A stretch of 64,000 nt of DNA from Pycnopodia helianthoides (lineage: Eukaryota > Echinodermata > Asteroidea > Forcipulatida > Asteriidae). Below the pieces are notes generated by a model that worked only from the letters and a program-made list of their open reading frames with translations, was not told where the DNA came from and did no database searches. The translations under genes and the position numbers were made by a program. This document shows positions 11,589 to 23,100 of the stretch, in pieces. The stretch lies in NCBI GenBank assembly GCA_032158295.1, contig CM063256.1, positions 9,904,453-9,968,452 on the forward strand, given 5' to 3'. How positions within the stretch are numbered: position 1 is the stretch's first letter; each line of letters starts with the position of its first letter.

Positions 11589-11767
11589 ATAGAACTTATG
11601 CACATGATGTCATTTGAGTAGGGCGCCCTCAGCTAGAGGTCAAAAGAAGCTTTCTCACTGGCTCATCCTCTGCGCCGCGCATACCAGTTGTGCGTTTTCC
11701 ATTGTTTCGTCATTGTTTTACCTCCAAGATGGCGGCGTGATGACGTCAATGCACAAGGTCTATTATT
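11589..11767. repeat. CRE-containing dispersed repeat, copy 1
   Basis: This stretch matches the reverse complement of 63091-63247. Shared blocks include GTAGGGCGCCCTC, GAGGTCAAAAGAA and the ends TGACGTCAATGC...GGTCTATTA. The two ends are rough inverted copies of each other. It contains the CRE palindrome TGACGTCA and a YY1-like AAGATGGCGGC, so it could act as a mobile promoter or enhancer. It lies downstream of ATPSCKMT. Confidence 0.6.
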
Positions 11768-11923
11768 GTCACCACATTTCCGTTTTTTTCCCTTGGAAGT
11801 CCACTGTATTTCCCGCTTAGATCCACATGTATCCAACGGTCAGTTTCAGGTTGTTTGTTTGTTTGTTTGTTTAGATGATCTTCCCAACAAGTGAACTCGG
11901 CAAAACTCCCACAGCAGATATGA

Positions 11924-12055
11924 ATTGGGCTGGATCCAAATCAGCGCCTACGGCTACGGCTAGAACTGTTGCTAAGGGTTTTCTACCTAAACTTCACTGC
12001 ATGACCCCACGGCAATCCAGCCGTAGCCATAGCCGCCAATGCCAACACGGCCTCA
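11924..12055. mobile_element. Palindromic GGCTACGGC-type MITE next to the ATPSCKMT stop
   Basis: The ends are inverted, with a GGCCGTATCC-like start and CTACGGCTACGGCT repeated against AGCCGTAGCCATAGCC. The same family occurs at 61540-61685 and 61750-61866, with a relative at 44755-44860. It begins 34 bp beyond the ATPSCKMT stop codon and so should be part of that gene's 3' UTR. Confidence 0.65.
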
Positions 12056-12088
12056 ATCTTCTTGAATGGAATTCATCAGTAATTTCTG

Positions 12089-15000
12089 TCACCTTTTCTT
12101 TTCTCCTTCCTGCTTACTGGAGTATCTGTCCCCAGCAGACTCTCCAGCTTTCTGTTTCTTATACAACCACACGGTGTCAATGCCTTCATCGATGGAGTCT
12201 GCAGGGGCCCAATCCTCAGGAAATGGAAAGCGGCAGGCAATCACTACACCATCATCCTTAAGTTCCTGTTCCAACTTCTCCTGCAGTTTTGGCATCTGAA
12301 GAAAAATTAAATGTAAAAAAATTGGCAAAGAGGTCTTCATGGCAGCAGTGGTCCAAATGTCTGTTAATTCTTGTTGTTTTTTAAAGGGTTAGGTGAACTT
12401 TAAACAAACTCATGTAGTGGTTTAAAAACAGGTAGGAGACTTTGAAACAAAGTTCGGCAGCAATCAAATTGGATAAACTGAAATTTGTTTTTCTAATTGT
12501 GCATGCCAAAAATATGAAAGCAATAAAAATTGACTTTGTACGTCTGCTGCCACCGCTTGTCTCTCAGGAAATCTCACCATTTGTGGCACTCCGAATACAA
12601 CGGCGCTGTCATATCTAGTCAGGTCCACCTTCCAGAGGTCTCTTCTGTAGAATGCAGCCTTTGGTTGTAATCCTTGAAGTCTGGCCGTTAGTTTTGAGTA
12701 CCAGACTAACCATGGATTCAGTTCATAGCCTGTGGCCTGTAAACCCTTCTTGGCTGCTTCGATTACCTGGTGAAATGACAAAATAAGTGTGGCTAATATT
12801 TTTTGTTTTAATTTGTACATTCTAATATAAAGACACACCCAAAATGATGAAACTATCCATCAACAATAAGGTGTTTCTTGCCAGAGTAATTTATCTCCTT
12901 AGGTAACTTGTAACCTGTGATAACATCTTCTAAAAGATGTTCCCTCGCTCTTATTTTGTTATGGTGTAACATCAGTGTGTCATTATGCTGTCCAAAGAAG
13001 ATAGTTAAAAAAACAAAGAGGACAGAAGTTGACATTGTTCATGTACCGGACATGGTTGTACATACATCACACAAACAGTATTTTCAATGTATGTATCAAG
13101 GCGTGTCCGTAGCTTGCATAAAACGGTATGAGACAGGTATCATTGCAGTAGCCTTGTACTGTTAGTCAAAAAGTGACCCAAAGTGAACTGGCAAAACTAT
13201 TTCCATTGCAAAGGCTTGAACAAAATATTGTTCACGACTTGCAAAAACAGTCTTTCTTATTGTTTCTCCTTTGATTTGGTCAGGGAACTTAACCCCTACT
13301 CTCGAGGCCTTCTAGCCTACAGGTGACCTTAATCCTCCAAAATCCCTTCTTTCCTATAATGTTACTTCATACAAATAATGTCTGGCCTTAGATAAGATTG
13401 GATACTGGTCACTGAATATCCTGACCCAGTGATAAGCAGTGTTAGTTGGGCTTACAGCTCTCAGTTCTTCTCAATCCTTCATTTCGTTTAGTACATGATT
13501 CATTGGCCAATTGACGATGCTCATAGATGACAGGTCACAATGAATGAGCAAAGTAAAACAGCAAAGTTCTTCATTCATCTTGAAAACGGAATATTTTGAG
13601 AGAATGTACATTTGAACATGTAAAATGTATACCTACTGTATGTGATCAGAAATGTCTTTAAAGGTAGTGAACTTGCCTGTAAAAATACTTTTTTTTAAAT
13701 GGTTTTTTTTTTTTACACCCCTTCCTAGTTTTTGAAATCATTGTTACCATCAGCATGATTGGTTTATGTAATGAATAAATGAATAATTGATTAGTGTTAC
13801 AAGGTCGGTAAAGGTGTTGTGGCTTAGCCACTTTGCACAGCAGTTTTTTGTGCAGTAGGCTATCCGGGCTGCCTCACCATGCCTCAGTGTATAGGCTAAC
13901 TCTATTTCAACACAACAATTGCTGAATTTAGACCCAGTCCATGTACTTACAATCCTTCCATCTCCGCTGCCCAGATCCACAAGTGACCCTCTCGCCTTTC
14001 CCGAGGTCTGCAGCATCTTGAAGACATTGGTGACCTGCTTCTCAGTGGCTGGAACATAAGGCAAGCATATCTTACGGAAGGCTGGAAGGACAAAGGGCGT
14101 TGCTACTGCATAAAGTCCACCAATGACAGCTCCCGATATTCCGACTAAAATTAGGCCTCCTTTCAGGCGATGTTTCGAGGGGGATTTGTCATTGTGGACC
14201 TAAAAATGCAACAATTAAAAGTGAGTTACATGTGGCTCATGTGTCAGCTCAATTAAAAATAACAATTTTTACAATGTTCTTCCCTACCACTACAGAGCTG
14301 CTAATGCTTCTGGATCTGGATATTGACTGCAATCAATCTACAATTACAGGGTACTATGTACCTAGGTTATTTAGCGTTGACCAAGTGCAAGTCAATGACT
14401 GAGTTTAATACAACAACTCAAGACAATCCTATCCTATTCCTAGACTGTAGACAGCTCAATACAATGACAACTCAAGACAACAACTTTCTGACATGTACCT
14501 TCAAATACGATAATTACTGCAATTTGCCAGAGTGTATCTGGAAACACATCTCAAAATAATATAACTATATCATTACTATTACTTAGTATGGGTCGTACTA
14601 ATTAGCGTCAACAGGCCCATTTCACGACAACTCAAGACAACAAGTTTAAAATACCATCAAATACAATGGTTGTAATCAGAGTGTATCTTGAAACACGATT
14701 AAAACTGACTGGAACCATCGTGCGTGCATACTTTTCACGGGAAAAAATGTTTTTCATCGTAAAAATAGTCAACGTCCGTAGAATTGGCCGACGTGATTGC
14801 GCTTGCGCAATGACATTGGACCGCACCATTATGGGTGGGTTTGTGTTAGGGGTTGGGAACTACCCTTGTGTACAGTGTCGGTAAGGGGGGTTGCACTTAC
14901 CTGTAGTGTAATGGTGTGGTCCAATGCTATCGCGCAAGCGCAATAGCAACACGTCGGCCAATTCTACGGACGGAGAAAGTTGACTATTTTTACGAAAAAA

Positions 15001-15347
15001 ACATTTTTTCCCGTGAAAAATATGTACATGCACCATGGTTCCACTCAGTCAGTTTTAAACGTGTTTCCAGACACACTCTGATTACACAACCGTCCATGGT
15101 ATTTGATGGTATTTTAAACTTGTTGTCTTGAGTTGTCTAGAGTTGTCTTGAGTTTTCGTGAAATGGGCCTGTTGACGCTAATTAGTATGGCCGCTTAGTA
15201 CTAATCAGTTTAGCACACAAAATCAGTGAAATGCTAACTATATTTTTCAAGAAAACTAAAGTTATCGGTTGTTTCGCTCGATGGTTATTTACGTTATGGG
15301 ATAATAACAATTGAAATTAAAGTTGGACTCACCGTGTCATTTGCCAT
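12089..15347 (-). CDS. ATPSCKMT: ATPSCKMT (FAM173B): ATP synthase c-subunit lysine methyltransferase, complete
   Basis: Four exons join in frame to 219 residues: 15333-15347 (ATG, 5 codons), 13951-14199, 12578-12766, and 12089-12295 (ending TGA). All junctions are GT/AG. The human protein is 233 residues. A hydrophobic segment at about residues 20-46 is the mitochondrial membrane anchor. The SAM-binding motif [10 protein letters not shown] is at 79-87, followed by [12 protein letters not shown] (101-112), VVFGVPQM (144-151) and ACRFPFP near 170-177, all family hallmarks of this seven-beta-strand methyltransferase. In mammals it trimethylates a lysine in the c-ring of mitochondrial ATP synthase. 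Intron 1 holds a 0.6-kb foldback element. A YY1-like site lies about 100 bp upstream of the ATG. The very short first coding exon rests on the in-frame ATG and the GTGAG donor, and is the least certain part. Confidence 0.93.
14590..15195. mobile_element. Large foldback element in ATPSCKMT intron 1
   Basis: Two arms of about 240-280 bp are inverted copies of each other: 14590-14832 and about 14912-15195, with a spacer near 14833-14911. The outer ends read ACTAATTAGCGTCAACAGGC and its complement. Inner shared blocks include GGCCGACGTG and GCGCTTGCGCAAT. The open frames in the arms mirror one another and encode nothing known. It is a non-autonomous foldback or long MITE and can form a very long hairpin in the ATPSCKMT pre-mRNA. 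Confidence 0.85.
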
Positions 15348-15429
15348 GATGTTACTAGAGATAACCGAAATAACTAACTTAAATCGAGTCTAAATTTCAT
15401 TGGAAATTGTTCAGCTTTCCCAACACGAC

Positions 15430-15460
15430 GTTTACGGGCGCCGCCATTTTGTACAATGTA
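15430..15460 (-). promoter_or_regulatory. Candidate ATPSCKMT core promoter with YY1-like site
   Basis: The minus strand reads AAAATGGCGGCGCCCG near 15455-15440, a YY1-type initiator motif often placed at the start site of TATA-less housekeeping genes. It is about 95 bp upstream of the start codon. Placement is inferred from the motif alone. Confidence 0.4.
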
Positions 15461-17104
15461 AATCCCATGACTAACACTGACCACTTGGTGGCGCTTTAAT
15501 TTTATCTTTATCTATGGATGCGCCAAACTAGTTCCCCACCCCATAGCAACCGATGCTGAATTATTATTCAAAATTAGGCCCTACTTAATGAAATCTTTAC
15601 ACATTTCTCAGCCTCTTGTAAAACAAACCACATTTTTTTTTTGTGACGACTAAACTTCATATTTTGGTTGGTTAGCCGTTTGGCGCTTGAGCTAGGCTCG
15701 TTAAAAAAAAACCATCCCAAAACGACTAAACTGGCCAGACTCATCTTAGAAAAAAAGAACCTTACCCTTCTAGCAAAATTGGGTCATTTTTATAGGGCTA
15801 CTGTGTAACCCCGAAGTGCTCCAGGTTGAAAGTCAATAATCCCAGGGACACAATTTGACAATTATTTTGTTAACAAACCGTAAGAGCCACGACCTTATAC
15901 AGAAACAAGTTTTGTGGGTTTACATTTTTACTAATAACGGGCTCCGTGCAAGAGTTTCGGCCCACTTTTGGTGTAATGCATCGTGAGGGGTGTGTGTGTG
16001 TGGGGGGGGGGGGGGGCACCACAACATAACGTCTACATGGGGAAGGGGACCACCACGTAGGTATTACAACGTATGCAGGGCGGGGGGGGGGGCTCATTTG
16101 AGAGTAATGGCTCATGTGAGAGTTTAGGCCACGCCCTAGACCAGGTAGCAGTGTTTGACATTATTATTTTCTTGTTTTACTTTTTTTCCCCGCTGAGACA
16201 CTTTCCCCCAGCGGCTAGAATCAAATCCAGCTCACACTTCCGGTGCTTTTTGCATGAATAAATAGTTATGCTGTGCTCCCATCACGTCCCTCTTGACTCG
16301 ACGTCTGAGGGGCAATTAAATAAATGCAATACAACATTTTGAATCGTGAAATATAGCCAACCAACGTAAATAAACGAGTGTATTGACGCTTTTCATCCAC
16401 ACTGTTTAGTTAAAAAATGAAGCTCATCGTTTCGCAATGCCAGCAAAAACAAATGTGTTTTAAAAATTCCTGATCTGCAACCGTCTGATTGGACTCCTGT
16501 AATGAGTTATCTGTTGATAATAGTTGCGCCTGCCTATGAACCTTGACCAAAGACGCTATAGCGAAAATAACGGACTCTGTGACTCACGCTTTAGGAAGAT
16601 CTAGGTGTTCTGTTTAATTCGATTGGATTGTACATAAGGATGAACTGCTTTACATAATAAAGTAGTCACCAATCGAACATGTCTATCATGCATTATAGAA
16701 CCCCCCTGGAACACGCCGCCATATACGAGGTCCAACCGTTGGAAAACGCGCACGTGTGTACGCGCCACACACATCCTCCAACTATGATGGTTGGTTGTGG
16801 AGGGAGGGGTCTTTCTAAGACCTCAGAGAGGACCTCGTGAACATTATTATAAGTAAGGGTCCTTCTAATACACCGATCCTGTAGGCCACGCCCCATGACA
16901 AATTAACCAATCACAATGCGGGATTTAAGGTCCGACACTATACCGCCATTTTGTCCGACAAAAACAACGTGCACGGCGGACGGAGGACACGCGATACGTT
17001 TGGTCGTTGCTATGGTGGGCGTGGCCTACTGGTCGGTGTATTAGTACATGTCCCAGGCGCAAACGTGCCACTTGCTTGCGTTGCGTTGCGTTGCGTTGCT
17101 CTTT
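15461..17104. other. Intergenic sequence upstream of ATPSCKMT
   Basis: No exon is recognisable. It includes poly-G runs at 16004-16016 and 16081-16092. A GC-rich block at 16690-16800 with CGCGCACGTGTGTACGCGCC shares short stretches with 36570-36700 and 61305-61410, which suggests an unnamed dispersed repeat. A (GCGTT)n run is at 17078-17099. Confidence 0.5.
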
Positions 17105-17195
17105 CACGTGGTGGTGTTCCTCTTTTACGTGGTTGCTGCAATTTAATAAGTGGCTGCCGCCACTTAATAACTGGCACCCGGACCACGTAAAAGAG
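17105..17195. repeat. Nested inverted repeat heading the minisatellite
   Basis: CTCTTTTACGTGGT (from 17120) pairs perfectly with ACCACGTAAAAGAG (17182-17195). Inside it TTAATAAGTGG (17143-17153) pairs with CCACTTAATAA (17160-17170). So the 21-bp array at the right begins with one or two units in the opposite orientation, and the boundary can form a cruciform. Confidence 0.8.
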
Positions 17196-17925
17196 AAAGA
17201 CTACCACGCAAAAGAGAAATACTTGCACGTAAATGAAAAACACTACCACGTAAAAGAGAAACACTTGCACGTAAAAGAGAAACACTTGCACGTAAATGAG
17301 AAATACTACCACGTAAAAGAAAAACACTACCACGTAAAATAGAAACACTTGCACGTAAAAGAGAAAGACTACCACGTAAAAGAGAAACACTTGCACGTAA
17401 AAGAGAAAGACTACCACGTAAAATAGATATACTTTCACGTAAATGAGAAACACTACCACATAAAAGGGAAACACTACCACGTAAAAGAGAAACACTTGCA
17501 CGTACATGAGGAATACTACCACGTAAAAGAGAAATACTTGCACGTAAATGAGAAATACTACCACGTAAAAGAGAAATACTACCACGTAAAAGAGAAAAAC
17601 GTCCACGTATTCAAAAAGAGAAACACGTCCACGTAAGAGAGAACCACGTCCACACGTCCACGTAAAAGAGAAACACGTCCACGTAAAAGAGAAACACTAC
17701 CACGTAAAAGAGAAACACGTCCACGTAAAAGAGAAACACTACCACGTAAAAGAGAAACACGTCCACGTAAAAGAGAAACACGTCCACGTAAACGAGAAAC
17801 ACGTCCACGTAAAAGAGAAACGAGTCCACGTAAAAGAGAAACACGTCCACGTAAAAGAGAAACACGTCCACGTAAAAGAGAAACACTACCACGTGAAAGA
17901 AAACGCTTCCACGTGAAAAAGAAAT
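17182..17925. repeat. 21-bp minisatellite, about 35 units
   Basis: The unit is close to CACGTAAAAGAGAAACACTAC. In the left half units end in ACTAC or ACTTG; in the right half (from about 17595) they end mainly in ACGTCC, so two variants have been amplified separately. Because 21 is a multiple of three and stop codons are absent on the minus strand, long frames appear, including one of 198 codons made of a hydrophobic seven-residue repeat rich in F, L, Y and V. There is no sign that this is translated. Confidence 0.95.
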
Positions 17926-18495
17926 GTAATTTTATAACGCTTGTTATTATTATATACATTGAAAGAAATGAAATACCAGTACCAATTCACCAGAGGAATA
18001 TTATTTCCGTCTGAATTACCGTTAAAGTTAATATTAGGAAATATAATTTGAAGACCGCGATCCGCAGTCAAACTAAACTTGGTATTTTAAGTACCCCAAA
18101 ATTACTGACTTACTTAAGTTACCCGTTTCTTAAGTTGTTTCCACCATAACGTGACTATCGATTAGGAAAACAAAATCACAAGGTGGTCACATAATGGTGT
18201 GTTTATTGACAGTTAGACTAAGGAACACCTAACGGACAACATTTCAAACTATGGTAGCAAAATAGGTATTAATAATAATTATATATCAGTGGCAATATAC
18301 TACAAAATGTTACCTATATCTTTTATATACAATTTACAATGACACATACTATCCAGGTTCGTAATATTCACCAAATGCAATGTTCCAGAAAATGTTACAG
18401 TAGGTTGTGGATTTTTTTTTACGGCAATTAACAATAATATTGTAAAAAATTGATAGGCATACAATGAGATCGGCCACTTTGGCTAGAACGAACAC
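17926..18495. other. Intergenic, no feature seen
   Basis: AT-rich sequence without recognisable exons or repeats. Confidence 0.5.
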
Positions 18496-18868
18496 TTAAA
18501 GGGACACGTTGCCTTGGATTGGGCGTTTTGGGCTATAAAAAGCGTTTGTTATGAAATGAGTATGGTTGTAGAAAGATGTTTTAACAGTAGAATATAATGA
18601 TTCACACAAATATGCCTCGAAATTGTGTGTTTTTTCTATAACTACGTGCATGAACTAACACGGTCCACCATTTTGAGGAGTCAATAATTTGGCTCTACAA
18701 AATGGCGGATCGTGTGAGTCCACGATGTAAAAGGAAAACCACACAATTTTGAGATATATTTGAGTGTTTTATTCTACATATTTCCAACCATCCTGACCAT
18801 AATGCATTTCATAACAAACACATTTCATAGCCCAAAGCGCCCGATCCGAAGGCAGCGTGTCCCTTTAA
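18496..18868. mobile_element. TTAA-bounded palindromic MITE, family 1
   Basis: It begins TTAAAGGGACACGTTGCC and ends with the near-exact complement, terminating in TTAA at 18865-18868. The middle is also self-complementary, with CCATTTTG facing CAAAATGG. A diverged relative is at 31517-31914. TTAA ends resemble the target choice of piggyBac-type transposases, but no transposase is present here. Confidence 0.85.
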
Positions 18869-20037
18869 ATGTTTGAGTCATAAACTAGACGGCCGCCTCT
18901 GCCTAGGGCCTCGTTGAAACCTTCGGCTCTGTAGTCTGTATCAGCCTCGCTACCATGAGCAGTGCACCTTAACCTATTATCGTTTTTAACCCATGAAAGA
19001 GATATGCTGAAAAACAGCACTGGTTGGCTAGCCTGCGCGCACGCTTATTAAAGTCATTCTATCGCTTGTATAGGGCAAGTATGTTTTGACGCAATCCACT
19101 TCAAATAAGTCATGTTTTTACATGGTAACCCTAAACTGTACAATATTACAGTTAGACATTACAATTTCATAGAATAATGAGAGGGGACCAGGTGCTCTAA
19201 CCTATGACTTGATGCCTCTTTGGCAGCGCGCTCTGCGTACGTCTCTAGCACAGAGTGGATCAACCACCGGACAAATTTTTGAATATTTCAAAATCAAACT
19301 TCCAGGGGTTTTGATCGGGCAAGGTATTCTGGGGGAAATGGTGCGGCGAGATCGTACACCACTGGGAACGAGGTTGGCTCCGTACAGCAATTTGAAAACG
19401 TGCATTTCTGGTACGGAGCTCCAAAAAGGCAGACATAGCCTTTAAGCAGGAAATGAAGTCGAAGCCGTGCTTTGGAAAGGGTCCTTGTTTTGTCTTCATA
19501 TTATATGGAGTGCCTTTTGGGCGGTAAATTAAGAGGTGAAAATACCCGTAATTATTATTTGCATAATGGTAGCATAGCGTGTTAGTAAACAATGTCTGAT
19601 AAAAAAATTAAAAAACATAAAAAAGGAGTTTTAGAATTCACACACACAATTTTGGTTTAAAAAGTTTGTTTGTCTTTTTTTCATTTAAATCAATGTAATA
19701 AAAACCAAGGCCAGTCATTCTAGGCCTACGTAGTTATTATTTTAAATAAAGATTAAATTATTGTTTGAAACGGCAAATGACGCCAATATATTCATGGCGC
19801 TTTAAACATGTTGTTATCGCTGCTTTTCAGCTCGTTGATTTTTTTTGTTGGAGTTCAATGTTATACATATCACTGTTTTCTTAGCCTTTTTGGGATTAAT
19901 AGGGTTTCGCACTGCAGGCAAGAAACAGCTGCCCAATGGTTGTTGCATACAGCTGTTTGACCTCGACGTACTGCGAGCAAGACGAGCTGGTCGATTTTCC
20001 CGCCACAGGGGTTGACAATTCAGGTCTAATCCACAGT
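18869..20037. other. Intergenic, 3' side of SLC5-A
   Basis: No exon of a known family. Frames of 67-110 codons at 19202-19592 on both strands overlap each other and have no domain I recognise. Confidence 0.5.
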
Positions 20038-20181
20038 CTATAAGTGTGTTGTTGAGGTGGGACCATCACCCGTCACTGGATTGTCAATTCCCTTCGATTC
20101 GTCGCACTTCCTCTTCTCGGTGACCTCGTGAACAGTGATGATGTCACTGTTACGTGAGATGTTACGTGAGAAGAGCGACTT
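20038..20181 (-). CDS. SLC5-A last exon with PDZ ligand
   Basis: The exon codes for the final 47 residues and a TAG stop. It follows a perfect GTAAGT donor at 20662; reading through that donor would give a stop after 11 more codons, so an alternative short tail is possible. The spliced tail holds the conserved GIDNP and ends T-H-L, a class I PDZ ligand (T at -2, hydrophobic at 0), comparable with the TRL end of human SMCT1. Confidence 0.85.
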   Translation of the reverse strand, partial: KSLFSRNISRNSDIITVHEVTEKRKCDESKGIDNPVTGDGPTSTTHL

Positions 20182-23100
20182 CTAAAAGAGGTAAACACAG
20201 TTTAAAGGGGAAGGTATACGATTGGTAATCACTCTAAAAATTTATGGCAATAAAAACTTACTTCTGGTTAGTAGCACAGCAACTTTCGATAGTACAAAGC
20301 ATTTTGAGAAATATTTCAATTCAAAATAATGTGGACATGGAAAAAGATGTCAGTTTTTATCCACAAAAATTTGAATCTGAAAGACGTTTCTGTCAGAAAC
20401 TTTTCTCAGATTCTATTAGGGATTATTAGGGATTATTCTTCATGCGTGGACATAACCGCTCCAGTTTTTCGCCGATATCTCAAAAACGCTACCACCTTTT
20501 GAAATGAAATTTTCACAGGTTGGTTTTATTCCAAAAATCAAAGGTATACTTTGCCTTTAAAGTGGTAGTCTCATTCCTTGTTGATATACGTTTTCTGTTC
20601 ACCTTTCTGTTGTTTGACTTCTACAATTATTTGACGGGAGATATTAAATACCGCACACTTACCTGATCATCTGTTTGTGAAGTCTTCAGGCAACAGCAGC
20701 ATGATTTCCTCCAGTTCCATAGCAGAGTGGAATCAACGTTTTGTTCACCATATATCGCTAAAAAATGTTAATAACAAAAATATAATAAAATAAGAAGAAT
20801 AATAATAATAATAATAATAGAACAATTATTTTAAAATGATATATATATCATAGTCACATTGCTGCTGAGAGAAAATAAGGAATGACCACAATTTGTAAAT
20901 GTACCTTCAAATATCAGACTAGCCACGAGTCCAACGACCACTACCAGAATAATGCACACCATGGGATACCAGAGACGGGATACATTGTACAACTCTATCA
21001 TGAAAGGCCTGTGTTAAAAACAACGTAAATAATTGGTACGGTAATTATGAGGGGAAAAAGCGTAGCCAATCTGAAAGCTCACTGACTACTGTCCACAATA
21101 GCGGTATAAACTATCTAGACAAATTTGTCCGTCTGAAAAAAATATTTAAAAAAATTGCCGCTGCCTGTCGAAAAGTTCGGTTTGAAAGAATACTAACAAA
21201 ATTCGTGAACAAACCATAAACTGTTTATCATTGTTTACAGTGAAACATGACCACAAAATCTAATGAATTTTACACAGGGTTGTTTTAAGTACTGTGTGCA
21301 TATTGATAAATTAAATAATTTACCATAAAAAAACAATAATGCACATTCTCTGTAGCATTTATATTTATAATTAGGCTGAACGACAATTGATTCTGTTATA
21401 CATGTACATCATGAAAGCTGTTAAAATATGCATTTCTACACGTGGTAATAGCTGTCATACGAGCCCAGAGATTAAAATGACGATTAGCTAGGTTGTTTGT
21501 TCCCTGGGATTATTTTTTTTATCTGTTAGTAATTTGAATTGCTTTGAAGGAAAAAAAGTGCGGATGCGTTGAATAATGCTACCAATAAAATATAATTAAA
21601 AAAGTTAATAGATTTTCATGACCAATATTCCAGATCCGTTACCCTAAGATCTGAGAGTGTTTCCCATTGCGCAACGCGTACTGCAGTGCCAATAGTTGAA
21701 TGAGTCTGTCTCGACACTTACCTAGCCGGAGGCGCAAGTGTTGTCGATGCACCGGTTACCATCGACATCATTGTTGTTATCACTGAAGAATTACTCACGA
21801 CATCGACTGCAAAATCGTAGTCTTCGCAACCATCCGTTGATAGTGGTAGGTTATCAGGTAGCGGTTGGTAGAACAGCGAACCTACGAAAAGCCAGATTCC
21901 AACGGCTGTTCCAACCACGAAACCAACCAGTGTCCCCTGTTGTATTATGCAAAATAAAAACATGTTTAGCGTCTTGCCGTCTTTGCCATAAAAAAGGGAA
22001 GGAGTGCCCTTTTTTCCAACAATGGCAGCCCGACGAAATTTTAAGACAACCGGCCGGGATATTTTTCAAGATGGTTACATGCACACGTTAGATGACAAAA
22101 TGTCGATCTCAGTAAGACTAATTGAACAACATACTATGTACGCCTTCCGTAAAAGGATACTGATGGACTCTATGTGGAAGCAATCAAGGCATCAGGCGAC
22201 CCTTTTCAGCAAATGTACGATGATTTACGTGGTAGCACGGATTCCAAACAATCACCACAAACATTACGGTTACAAAATCTATTAAGCCACAACTTAAACA
22301 TCATTTGATCTGAAAATGCTATCTCCTTTGAAAAAATATAGAGATGTTATATTTATACTTGATCCCAGTAGCAAAACATTGAGCTGAACACAACAACAAA
22401 AAGCCACCAATTGCCTCGGAGAATATTGATCATCAGTTAACGTAGCCCTTAGTATTGCTTAAATATGATGAATATTGCCTTTCCAACAATGTATATAATT
22501 GATTGGGATTAATTTGCATTTCTTTCTGTAGAACCACGGTATGATTAGTAGATAGTCCAGAAAATATATGTATATGTGCAAAGAAGGTGCAGTGTTCGTT
22601 TATAGACAAAACACACCTTCTTTTCAAAGCTCGGCCCTATTTTTTGCCGATTTTGACCGGAAAATTTGATTTCAGCTTATAAAAGCCTGTTTAAGGTATG
22701 GCCCGTATAAATAAATACAAACAATTCCGCCAATGGTAAGTGGTGGTTAAAATAATTATTTTTTATATAAATAGGAATTGTTGTCGGGATCCATTCATTC
22801 TATCACGTCTATCGGCCGGTTTTAAAAACAAGTATTTTCCTTGTTACTTGTATTAATCCACTTTACCGGGTCCCAATCTTGTAATATAATGGGCGAATGA
22901 GATTTTAATCAGTCTATTGGTACCGTACTTTTGAGTTAGCTCTCCTGGAGAAGAATCCAAGGATGAACACAGCGCAGACCGGACCATTCGTGATACCGAC
23001 CAAACCAATGATCGCCTGAATTTAAAACAATATTTAAAATCTTATTCGGACTTATACATCTCTTGGTGTTAAGTAAATTGTATGTGTATACAAAAATATG

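Noticed and set aside
14632..15131. Mirror-image open frames of 65-72 codons
   Set aside because: They are the two arms of the foldback element and resemble each other only for that reason.
17010..17606. 198-codon minus-strand open frame rich in F, L, Y and V
   Set aside because: It is the 21-bp minisatellite read in a frame without stops; other frames on the same strand are also long. No start context, homologue or domain.
17182..17925. Possible CRISPR-like array
   Set aside because: The units are contiguous 21-mers without unique spacers, and the DNA is clearly animal.
19202..19592. Overlapping frames of 67-110 codons
   Set aside because: Mutually overlapping on both strands, with no domain, splice context or homology I can recognise.
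20244..20429. 61-codon open frame upstream of the SLC5-A last exon
   Set aside because: Wholly inside a TTAA MITE in an intron, on the opposite strand.
20631..20662. Read-through of SLC5-A exon 15 to a nearby stop as the main C-terminus
   Set aside because: A perfect GTAAGT donor and a downstream exon with the conserved DNP motif and PDZ ligand make splicing much more likely; kept only as a possible alternative.
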